Of a stretch of DNA of 23,742 nucleotides, positions 7,847 through 15,027 are shown one piece after another (the first letter of the stretch is position 1; every line of letters begins with the position of its first letter). The stretch spans positions 1-23,742 of IMG/VR virus record IMGVR_UViG_3300032238_001186, one strand, 5' to 3'. Source of the stretch: a virus. The translations under genes and the position numbers were made by a program. The notes beneath the pieces were generated by a model. It worked only from the letters and a program-made list of their open reading frames with translations. It ran no database searches and was not told where the DNA came from.

Positions 7847-9085
7847 TCAAAACTCCAAAATCCATTCAGGGAGAGATCCACCACCAGTTTCATATCCCCA
7901 TTTATCTATAGCAGCACGAAACTCGGGTCCTGGAGTTTTATCAATTGCCTGTCTCATTGCCATAGCACCCGCCAGAGTGCCTCCAGGATGCCCGTGAATG
8001 GCACCTCCACAGTTGGCAAGGAAATCTGTACCAAACTTCTCTGAGGTAGTATTAACGATGCCTGGATGCATTCCACAACTCAATGCCGGAAGAACATTGC
8101 GTTTATGAAGTGTTGCAAGAGTTTGGCGAAGTTCATTTTCATCATCACTCAAATACCCACCCCACATTCCAGCATGAATGGTATCAACACCACAGAGTCC
8201 TGCAAGATCACAAAGAACATCCCAATCTATTCCAAATGCGTGGCGTTTATCCGTAAGAATTTTGTCCCCACTCTTCTGATAATGGATAAACAGTGGCAAA
8301 TCCAGTTTTCTAATTGAATTATAAACGCCAAGACCAGACCAAAAATTAATATGAATACCATTTCCACCATTGTCAGCAACAAACTTAGCACGATCAAGAA
8401 TGGTATGATGATCACCATTAATGCAGAAAGTATAGATGACATTACGACCACAGTTATTAACAATATTTGAAATAAGTTCTACACGATCTTCAAGGCGACA
8501 GAAAGATGGATTTGCGAGAATCTCATCTTCCTTAATAAAATCCACCCCACCATCAAGAAGTTCTCTTACCATCTCAGAAAGAGTTTGTGGTGAAATACCC
8601 GTTTTTGGTTTTACAATGGCACCAGAAAGTGGTTTGTCATAACGGTTGACAAACTTACGAATTCCATCAATACCATTTTTAGGTCCAAGAAACTGTGCTT
8701 CTACATCAGCAGGAAATTCGAGTTTTTGAAGACGGCAAACCTTGAACACATCAATATCCAACTGGCCACCCATAACTTGACAAAGAAGATGCGAAATTCC
8801 GTCACCTTTCCAATCAGTATTTACTTTTGGAAATCCAATTTTTACTACACCTTCCGTAAGTTGTGAGAGTTCATTTTCGTCTGCATAGATAACGCAAGAC
8901 GATAGTTCAAACAATTCATCACTCTCCCAACGATTACGAACTTTTGGATTACCCACACTTTGACCAATAGCAAGATTCCAAGCAGCGTCACGAAGATCGC
9001 CAACCTCACTATATGATTCAATATAATATGTTGCGACTACGCAACGATTTCTTTCTGCTTCTGTTAGTTCTCTAAAAAATTTCAT
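7847..9085 (-). CDS. RuBisCO-like protein (form IV-type RLP)
   Basis: 412 residues, RuBisCO large-subunit fold. SGAIVKPKTGISP (154-166) matches the KPK loop (K159 = spinach K175). GGVDFIKEDE (179-188) keeps the carbamylated Lys and its metal partners (K185, D187, E188 = K201, D203, E204). DTIHAGMWGG holds H304 (= H327), ALSCGMHPG holds S336 (= S379), and GGAIHGHPGG is the phosphate-binding turn. Key carboxylase residues are changed: R295 to Tyr (FIHYQK), K334 of loop 6 to Tyr311, N123 to Gln103. It therefore should not fix CO2. Known RLPs are enolases, isomerases or decarboxylases on sugar phosphates (MtnW, OiaX and relatives). G+C is clearly higher than in neighbours (32 of 60 bases at 7921-7980). 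It overlaps the cupin gene by ATGA. The clade cannot be assigned by eye. Confidence 0.92.
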   Translation of the reverse strand: MKFFRELTEAERNRCVVATYYIESYSEVGDLRDAAWNLAIGQSVGNPKVRNRWESDELFELSSCVIYADENELSQLTEGVVKIGFPKVNTDWKGDGISHLLCQVMGGQLDIDVFKVCRLQKLEFPADVEAQFLGPKNGIDGIRKFVNRYDKPLSGAIVKPKTGISPQTLSEMVRELLDGGVDFIKEDEILANPSFCRLEDRVELISNIVNNCGRNVIYTFCINGDHHTILDRAKFVADNGGNGIHINFWSGLGVYNSIRKLDLPLFIHYQKSGDKILTDKRHAFGIDWDVLCDLAGLCGVDTIHAGMWGGYLSDDENELRQTLATLHKRNVLPALSCGMHPGIVNTTSEKFGTDFLANCGGAIHGHPGGTLAGAMAMRQAIDKTPGPEFRAAIDKWGYETGGGSLPEWILEF

Positions 9086-9408
9086 TGTTTAATCTCAAAT
9101 TTGTCGTATGGAATGGAAGGGACTTTTACTACAACTAATGTACAATCTTCATGAAAAACTGGATCAGCAATTTCTCCTTTTTGAAAAACAAATACATCTC
9201 CACTATTTAATTCCTTTCCCTGAACCACCATTTTTCCAGTAACAAGGACATTATATTCAATACTTTCCTTATGGTAGTGTGGAGCCCAATACTCACCCTT
9301 CTTGTGAGTAAGCAACCCAACTTCAAAATCTTTAGTTTTGAAAAGGGATGGTTCAAAATTTCCGATAAACCATCCTCGTACATAATCTTTAATTTGTGTT
9401 ACGTTCAT
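9082..9408 (-). CDS. Single-domain cupin protein
   Basis: 108 residues. HYHKESIEYNVLVTGKM (residues 44-60) is cupin motif 1 (HxHx..E...G), with His44, His46 and a Glu positioned for metal binding. GDVFVFQKGEIADPVFHEDC gives a motif 2-like G..P/E..H region. Small cupins next to nucleotidyltransferases often act as sugar isomerases or epimerases, or as sensors. It sits between the sugar nucleotidyltransferase and the RuBisCO-like gene with ATGA overlaps at both ends (9405-9408, 9082-9085), which suggests that the three products act in one pathway. The exact activity is not known. Confidence 0.8.
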   Translation of the reverse strand: MNVTQIKDYVRGWFIGNFEPSLFKTKDFEVGLLTHKKGEYWAPHYHKESIEYNVLVTGKMVVQGKELNSGDVFVFQKGEIADPVFHEDCTLVVVKVPSIPYDKFEIKQ

Positions 9409-10118
9409 AACTTTTTCATAAATGAATCCAAATCTTCAGGAACTCCTACAGGATTATGCTGCCAATTGGGAATATGATGAATCCCAACTTTCAATCCCCT
9501 CTTAATCATATGATTATATGTTGGACCAACATAGAATTCACCATTAGGTGCTCTATCATTACATTCTACCATATCTTCAGTACTTTGTACAAAGTATTTT
9601 CCCTTTCTCCAATAATGAATTCCATTTAGTGAGATATCACTAATGACTTGTTTTTCTTTTATTTCTTGAACAAATCCAGTTTTATCAATTCTTGCGTAAC
9701 TATTTTTATTGGTATTTGTACTGTAAGTAACAATTAGTCCATCATACTTATAGTACCTAGCAGTTGTAAGGAAAAGATCTGAATCCCACCACATAATTTG
9801 ATCACAATTTGCAATTACCAATTCTTCCTCATTATTAATAAAATCTTTAAATAAAAGGCAGCTTGATGCTGGACCTTCAGTTGTCTGATCAACACTAATA
9901 ATCTTTACATTTGGAAAAATAGAATGTAAGAGCGTACAGACCTGATCATAGTAACTATCCTTTCTAATTACAAAGTGATAGGTCCCAATTAATCCTAAAG
10001 ATTCTATTGCTCTTTGAATCATTGGAACACCATATATATCAATTAATGGTTTTGGGACTTTATATGAGTCTTTAGGAAATCTAGTTCCTTCGCCAGCCAT
10101 AGGAATGATAATGTTCAT
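9405..10118 (-). CDS. Sugar-phosphate nucleotidyltransferase-like protein
   Basis: 237 residues from ATG 10118; a TTG one codon earlier is less likely. MNIIIPMAGEGTRF (1-14) is the G-x-G-x-R nucleotide-binding loop and KVPKPLI (20-26) the second signature Lys-Pro-Lys-Pro element of NTP_transferase enzymes. VIANCDQIMWW supplies the catalytic Asp. It is shorter than RmlA or GalU (about 290-300) and so resembles the compact nucleotidyltransferases of capsule clusters that make unusual NDP-activated groups. Its start uses TGATG, sharing one base with the upstream stop. Linked by ATGA to the cupin and RuBisCO-like genes, it may activate the product of that module. Substrate and nucleotide are unknown. 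Confidence 0.8.
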   Translation of the reverse strand: MNIIIPMAGEGTRFPKDSYKVPKPLIDIYGVPMIQRAIESLGLIGTYHFVIRKDSYYDQVCTLLHSIFPNVKIISVDQTTEGPASSCLLFKDFINNEEELVIANCDQIMWWDSDLFLTTARYYKYDGLIVTYSTNTNKNSYARIDKTGFVQEIKEKQVISDISLNGIHYWRKGKYFVQSTEDMVECNDRAPNGEFYVGPTYNHMIKRGLKVGIHHIPNWQHNPVGVPEDLDSFMKKL

Positions 10119-10879
10119 CAAAATCTAGGTAAAGTAACGTGTATTGGAAGTGGTTGCGTTTTAATTTGAAATGCATTTATAATTTGTGTATGAATCAGTT
10201 CAGAACACCAAGCACCGTTAGTTTGTTTCATACAATTTTCAATACACAAATCAATCACAGGAAATGTCCCCATAAAAGCATCCATAACTTTAGATCCACC
10301 AAAATTAAACCAATCGCAAATCATACCGTCTGGTTGGTTATTAATTCCAGTATAGTATAAAGTGTTTTTATCGAAAGATTCATACATTATACTATTATGA
10401 ATTTCAGAATCTGTTCTCAACCAAATAACATAGTCATATTTAAAATCATTTTCTAATTCATGAAGTTTTTTTAACAAACAAACTTCATTCATACTATAAT
10501 AATAAGAATGTATATTATTTACATCTCTTACCGGATAATTTGGTTCATTTGGGTTATTTATTGCTCCCTGCTTATATCTTTCTAAAGTTGGAGTATAATT
10601 ATCAGAGTATTGATGATTTAAAAAAGTTTTAGAAGATTCAACTTTTATTTTTACTGGCGAATATAATTCTACAAATTTTTCTATTGCATTTTTTGGTATT
10701 CTCTGGTTTTCCCAACCACCAGCTCCACCATACTTATATGCTTTTGTTTGCAGATCTTCATCAAACCAAAGATGGGCAAACACATCCACATCATAGTTAT
10801 CAAATACATTGGTCTTAATTAAAGGTGCAACTTGTTCAACAAATCTAGGTTGCCCACAAAAACAAACAGCTAATTTCAT
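10118..10879 (-). CDS. Uncharacterised glycosyltransferase-like protein
   Basis: 253 residues. MKLAVCFCGQPRFVEQ at the start, DVDVFAHLWFDED near 30-42 and YVIWLRTDSEIHNS in the middle are typical of a family found in phage, algal-virus and capsule clusters that is usually annotated as a putative glycosyltransferase. The RTDSE segment may replace the DxD motif. It lies between UDP-galactopyranose mutase and the nucleotidyltransferase with ATGA and TGATG junctions, so it is surely expressed with them. There is no signal peptide or transmembrane helix. The enzymatic role is inferred from neighbours and general resemblance only. Confidence 0.55.
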   Translation of the reverse strand: MKLAVCFCGQPRFVEQVAPLIKTNVFDNYDVDVFAHLWFDEDLQTKAYKYGGAGGWENQRIPKNAIEKFVELYSPVKIKVESSKTFLNHQYSDNYTPTLERYKQGAINNPNEPNYPVRDVNNIHSYYYSMNEVCLLKKLHELENDFKYDYVIWLRTDSEIHNSIMYESFDKNTLYYTGINNQPDGMICDWFNFGGSKVMDAFMGTFPVIDLCIENCMKQTNGAWCSELIHTQIINAFQIKTQPLPIHVTLPRF

Positions 10880-11973
10880 GATTGATTTAAAAATTTAAAT
10901 TTATTCATTGCAGATTCTATAACTACATGCATATCCATATACTTATATTCAGATAGTCTACCACCAAATATAAAGTTAGTCAAACTTTTACTTTTCTCCT
11001 GATATTGTTTATAAATTTTTTGATTTGCTTCATCATTAATAGGATAATAAGGAATTAATCCTTTCTTATAATCTTCAGAATATTCATAAGTAACTACTGT
11101 TTTTTCAGTATTTACTTTTTCAAAATGTTTATGTTCTATTGTTCTAGTTTGTTTAGGATATTTTTGGCAGTAATTAATAACAGCATTACCTTGATAATTT
11201 TCAGTATCCATTATTTTATGATCAAACTTTAGAGATCGATATTCCAATTCTCCATATTCATAATCAAAAAACTCATCAATACATCCAGTATAAACTACAG
11301 TATTTGCTAAAGAATTAAAATATTCTTTATTAGAAAAGTAATCAGTTTCTAATTTAACTTCAATACCATCAAGAATTTTTTCAAACATTTTTGTATAACC
11401 ACCAATAGGAATACCCTGATACTTATCATTGAAATAATTATTATCAAAAGTAAATCGTAATGGAAGTCTTTTAATGATAAATGTAGGAAGGTCTGTGGGA
11501 GATCTTCCCCATTGTTTCTCTGTATAATCTTTGATTAAAGTTTCATAGATATCTTTTCCGACCAAAGATAATGCTTGCTCCTCAAGATTATTTGGAGTTC
11601 CTTGAAATTTTTGACTTTGAATAATTAATTTTGCATTTTCTGGTGATACAGTTCCCCACAATTCATGAAAGGTATTCATATTAAAAGGTAATGAATATAA
11701 TTTACCGTTTGAATATGCTTTTGGAGAGTTAATATAATTATTAAATTCGGCAAATCTATTTACAAATTCCCAAACAAATTTATTACTTGTGTGAAAAATA
11801 TGAGCACCATACTTATGAACATTAATTCCTTCAATATTTTCAGTGTAACAATTTCCTCCAATATGATCTCTTTTGTCAATAATTAAACAAGACTTTCCTG
11901 CATCTGTAGCAAGTCTTGCAAACGTTGTGCCAAATAATCCACAACCAACAATTAAATAATCATATTGATGCAT
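10876..11973 (-). CDS. glf: UDP-galactopyranose mutase
   Basis: 365 residues, the standard length for bacterial UGM (about 365-390). The N-terminal FAD-binding motif DYLIVGCGLFGTTFAR is followed by IIDKRDHIGGNCYTE, KYGAHIFHT and SPKAYSNGKLYSLPFNMNTF, which are strongly conserved in the family and include the substrate-loop and flavin contacts. EKQWGRSPTDLP and PIGGYTKMFE also match. The enzyme converts UDP-galactopyranose to UDP-galactofuranose, the donor for Galf in LPS O-antigens and other glycans. It overlaps the upstream glycosyltransferase by 14 bases, and that enzyme is a candidate galactofuranosyltransferase. Cytoplasmic flavoprotein. Confidence 0.95.
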   Translation of the reverse strand: MHQYDYLIVGCGLFGTTFARLATDAGKSCLIIDKRDHIGGNCYTENIEGINVHKYGAHIFHTSNKFVWEFVNRFAEFNNYINSPKAYSNGKLYSLPFNMNTFHELWGTVSPENAKLIIQSQKFQGTPNNLEEQALSLVGKDIYETLIKDYTEKQWGRSPTDLPTFIIKRLPLRFTFDNNYFNDKYQGIPIGGYTKMFEKILDGIEVKLETDYFSNKEYFNSLANTVVYTGCIDEFFDYEYGELEYRSLKFDHKIMDTENYQGNAVINYCQKYPKQTRTIEHKHFEKVNTEKTVVTYEYSEDYKKGLIPYYPINDEANQKIYKQYQEKSKSLTNFIFGGRLSEYKYMDMHVVIESAMNKFKFLNQS

Positions 11974-12895
11974 ACTTTTCTATAATGTCTGTAGTATTTA
12001 AATATTCTCTCTGAGGCCAATAGGCATAGTGGACAGCTCTAGTATTCCCAACTATTGCATTTTTCAAATCAAATTTACATGGATAATAAGTTGTCAACCA
12101 AGGTTCATCATCAAGACATTTTACATTGCCATTAAATTTTGCAAAATCCTCCCCAGACCACATTACAAAATTTATACATACTGATTCACAATTTTCTAAA
12201 GTAATATTTTCAATGTCTAAATCAGACAATTTATTGTCAATAATTTTTTTATAAGATTGATTCAATATACTATATGCAAAAGATCCATCATAACAATATA
12301 ATTGACTTATAACTCTATGTTCTGGAATAAAATCTACCAATTTAGGTTCCTCTAAATTATCACTCATTACGGAAGGAGAGGATTTAATCAATCCTTTAGC
12401 ATTTTCAAAATCAAATTTCCAATAATGCATAGTACCAGTACATTCTGGAATATCCATCGTTCCAGATGCTCTAAGAAAATGATTACACCAAGGATTATTG
12501 ATTATAAGGGGAAATGTAAGAAAAGTTTCTGGATTATCTAATTTATATTGAGATAGTTTTTCAAATGTTCCATCCTCAATAAAAATAACATCGTCATCTA
12601 TTTTAAAATAAAAAGTATTTGGTTCAACGCAATAATTATAAAATCTTTTTACATTATGAGATTTACCCATTTGTTCTGGATCTAATGCTTCGCACCCATA
12701 TTTTAAATGGACAAAATCAGAATGTTCTTTTGCAAATTTATTAATATATTCCAAATCCTCTTCATTTACAGTATTGACCCATAAATGATATTCATCCAAT
12801 ATATATTGATTTTTCAACATATACTTAAATAGGCACTGCATAGAAGATTTTCTTCCAACAGGAGAACAAGCAATTAATTTTTTTCCTTTATACAT
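11960..12895 (-). CDS. GT-A glycosyltransferase, candidate galactofuranosyltransferase
   Basis: 311 residues. FYFKIDDDVIFIEDGTF contains the DDD metal motif at residues 100-102, preceded by an N-terminal LIACSPVGRKSSM strand. Other conserved-looking segments are FLTFPLIINNPWC and MWSGEDFAKF, which could hold the acceptor-binding Glu-Asp. A purine-rich AAAGG about 10 nt before the ATG may be the ribosome site, in a 26-nt gap after the methyltransferase. Because it overlaps the mutase gene by 14 bases it may use UDP-Galf, but that is inference from position. No signal peptide or membrane helix is seen. Confidence 0.65.
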   Translation of the reverse strand: MYKGKKLIACSPVGRKSSMQCLFKYMLKNQYILDEYHLWVNTVNEEDLEYINKFAKEHSDFVHLKYGCEALDPEQMGKSHNVKRFYNYCVEPNTFYFKIDDDVIFIEDGTFEKLSQYKLDNPETFLTFPLIINNPWCNHFLRASGTMDIPECTGTMHYWKFDFENAKGLIKSSPSVMSDNLEEPKLVDFIPEHRVISQLYCYDGSFAYSILNQSYKKIIDNKLSDLDIENITLENCESVCINFVMWSGEDFAKFNGNVKCLDDEPWLTTYYPCKFDLKNAIVGNTRAVHYAYWPQREYLNTTDIIEKYASI

Positions 12896-12921
12896 GTTTT
12901 AATAACCTTTTAAAATTTAAT

Positions 12922-13599
12922 TTATTTTTCAAAAGAGAAAGTAGCAATATGTAACCCAATTCCAGATTGATAGATTGGATTATGTTCAGATTGCTCATAT
13001 TCTTTTTTATATGGACTGGTCAATCTTAATCCAGTTGTTTCCACAATTTGAATCACATCCTCAGGCAAGATAAATCCTCCAGGTTGACTGGCAGGATAGA
13101 CAAGAGATACATCGGTAGACATTAAAAATTTTCCACCAGGTTTTAGTACCCTATAAATTTGATCGGAAACTTCCTTTAATCCTATATTTTTATATTTACT
13201 ATTACTATTTGGATTAAACTCATGTACTGCACAGAGATCGGTAACTACATCAACACTCCCATCTTCCATCTCTTTTAGTTCAAGTAAAGCATCACCAATA
13301 ACCATTCTAATTAAATTTTTGGGGCACCAATTATCAAAGTAATGAATATCAATACCAGTAACATTATTACCCAGACTAGCAATGATATATGGAACGACAC
13401 CAGTGGAAGTTCCGAGATCAATAACTTTTAGATTATTCTTACCAATAGATTTAAATTCTTCAAGAACTGAAACCCATTTAACAAAACCTGCAGGTATATT
13501 CCACAAATCTTTATGCTTAAATTTTTCCGAATAGTTTTCTCTTTGAATTATTTCAGAGAATACTGGAATATCATTTTGACTCAAAAGTCTATTGAACAT
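12922..13599 (-). CDS. Class I SAM-dependent methyltransferase
   Basis: 225 residues. KVIDLGTSTGVVPYIIASLG is SAM motif I, GIDIHYFD gives the ribose-binding acidic residue, GSVDVVTDLCAVHEF is the motif IV/V region, and RVLKPGGKFLMSTD is the classic post-motif of Methyltransf_11 proteins. The final LHIATFSFEK strand completes the fold. It probably methylates a sugar or an amino group of the glycan being built. Unlike most genes here it does not overlap its neighbours: 15 nt separate it from the upstream methyltransferase. Substrate cannot be read from the sequence. Confidence 0.85.
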   Translation of the reverse strand: MFNRLLSQNDIPVFSEIIQRENYSEKFKHKDLWNIPAGFVKWVSVLEEFKSIGKNNLKVIDLGTSTGVVPYIIASLGNNVTGIDIHYFDNWCPKNLIRMVIGDALLELKEMEDGSVDVVTDLCAVHEFNPNSNSKYKNIGLKEVSDQIYRVLKPGGKFLMSTDVSLVYPASQPGGFILPEDVIQIVETTGLRLTSPYKKEYEQSEHNPIYQSGIGLHIATFSFEK

Positions 13600-13614
13600 A
13601 ATTTTAATACAATT

Positions 13615-14268
13615 TTACTTTTTATTCTTTTTGGTTGCAAATCCAATCCCATAATCTTTAGGACATGCGTTTTCGATTACATCCCATTTATCTTTATCAA
13701 GATTACGAACAAAAAGATAAGGTCCAATATGATGACTAGTATCATGCAAACCAACTATCCCAGTATCACTTAACAAATTAGTGTATTCCCAATCTTTCAA
13801 AACTTGATTTAAACTATGCAACCCATCAATAAAAATAAAATCAAATTCGTCTATTTCAAATTTATCTTTAACAATTTCAACAATCTCATCATAATTTGAA
13901 CTGTTTCCTTGAATGGTAAAAATATTTTCACCATAATCTACCAACCAACTGCGGTCTTCAATATCAACTCCAACATATTTGGTATCGTTATTTTTATTTT
14001 CAAAAAACACAGTGGCAAAAGAATCCTTTCCGTTTCTACCAATACCAATCTCAAGAATTGCTTTACAATTATCTTTTACTTTAAGAAATTGTTGCTTCAA
14101 AGCCTCACGATTACATTCGGTAACTTCTTGCCCACTGTATGTATTGATGACAGATTCTTCATCTTTTGCTTCTGGCCAAAGGTTTAAAAAGTGATCGATT
14201 CCACAACACAAATCATCTGCATTAGTATTGCTTCTAACGTCTCCTATTAAATCAGATTCCCATTTCAT
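13615..14268 (-). CDS. Methyltransf_24/CmcI-like class I methyltransferase
   Basis: 217 residues. AILEIGIGRNGKDSFATVFF is motif I, YVGVDIEDRSWLVDYG the ribose-binding strand, and DFIFIDGLHSLNQVLKDWEY the metal-assisted motif found in Methyltransf_24 and cephalosporin hydroxylase (CmcI)-like proteins (IDG.H....V..D). GIVGLHDTSHH follows as the second acidic/His segment. Such enzymes in LPS clusters O-methylate sugars, often with Mg2+. A 42-nt gap upstream contains a possible extended -10 element, so expression may partly be independent of the first half of the operon. The substrate is unknown. Confidence 0.8.
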   Translation of the reverse strand: MKWESDLIGDVRSNTNADDLCCGIDHFLNLWPEAKDEESVINTYSGQEVTECNREALKQQFLKVKDNCKAILEIGIGRNGKDSFATVFFENKNNDTKYVGVDIEDRSWLVDYGENIFTIQGNSSNYDEIVEIVKDKFEIDEFDFIFIDGLHSLNQVLKDWEYTNLLSDTGIVGLHDTSHHIGPYLFVRNLDKDKWDVIENACPKDYGIGFATKKNKK

Positions 14269-14290
14269 ATTTTTATTGTGCAGTAGAACT

Positions 14291-14299
14291 ATTATAGCA
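14291..14299 (-). promoter_or_regulatory. Possible extended -10 promoter before the Methyltransf_24 gene
   Basis: Minus strand TGCTATAAT (TGn plus perfect -10) in the 42-nt gap after the GT6 gene, 22 nt before the ATG at 14268. The -35 position (CATATA) is poor, so it would have to act as an extended -10 promoter. Weak evidence in AT-rich DNA. Confidence 0.3.
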
Positions 14300-14310
14300 T
14301 ATATTATGCA

Positions 14311-15027
14311 TTATATATGGTATTTTGAATTATCCTTTGCCAAATGTATTATTTTTGGTTCAAAATTGCAGGATTCAGTAAAAAATTCTGGATATGCATA
14401 CTCAGGTCCAAGGGTATTAACTTTCTCCTTATTTAAAATAAAAAATTTGTTAAAATAAGATTCTTCATGCCAAACAGGGGAAACATTATTTGACAGATCC
14501 TCTTGAGTCCACCTATCAAGTTCTTCCATCATATCAAAAATTTGTGGCACTTTTCCGCCCCACAAGCACCCCTGATAGTAAACAGAAAGATCCATTTCTT
14601 CTGTTACACATGCTTTTGATTTTGGATTAACATCAAAAGATCCAGGAAACTTAGTATGAGGATTCATACTAAGATAATGGCATGGATGATGAACACCAAA
14701 ATAATCTTTAGTATTATCAAAAAACTCATCGTAAGAAATAATTGTTGCTGGTTTCATATCAGCATCTATTGATACAAACCAATCACAATCTTGAATATAT
14801 TCCTTTGACTTTAATAGATTTTCAAAAGTATGATTAAAAGTTTCTGGCCAACCATAGTGTTCGGAATGAATTTTTATTACATCATCTGGCCAATCACCTT
14901 CACCATCAGTAAAAACTAAAAATACCTTTTCCACATCTGGAGAAAAATTATCCTTCAAGGTAGAATACCAGTCTGGAAGGTAATTTAAATAATCCCCAGT
15001 TCCAACAAAAGAAATTGCAATTTTCAT
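14311..15027 (-). CDS. Family 6 glycosyltransferase (ABO/alpha-1,3-Gal type)
   Basis: 238 residues. The order of motifs matches GT6, the family of the human ABO transferases: FLVFTD (36-41), SIDADM with DAD (88-90) as the Mn2+/donor motif, VYYQGCLWGGKV (149-160), PVWHEESYFNKFF (184-196) and GPEYAYPE (207-214). Human GTA/GTB show YYLGGFFGG, VWHDESHLNKY and SPEYLW at the same sites. GT6 enzymes transfer Gal or GalNAc in alpha-1,3 linkage, often to a fucosylated galactose. A GT6 has been reported in cyanophage P-SSM2, to my knowledge. It lacks the membrane stem of animal enzymes. ATGA joins it to the Fe-S dehydratase gene, and a fucosyltransferase lies 2.7 kb upstream. Confidence 0.88.
   Translation of the reverse strand: MKIAISFVGTGDYLNYLPDWYSTLKDNFSPDVEKVFLVFTDGEGDWPDDVIKIHSEHYGWPETFNHTFENLLKSKEYIQDCDWFVSIDADMKPATIISYDEFFDNTKDYFGVHHPCHYLSMNPHTKFPGSFDVNPKSKACVTEEMDLSVYYQGCLWGGKVPQIFDMMEELDRWTQEDLSNNVSPVWHEESYFNKFFILNKEKVNTLGPEYAYPEFFTESCNFEPKIIHLAKDNSKYHI

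Noticed and set aside
7847-9085. True CO2-fixing RuBisCO
   Set aside because: Residues equivalent to R295, K334 and N123 are replaced, so carboxylation chemistry is not supported.
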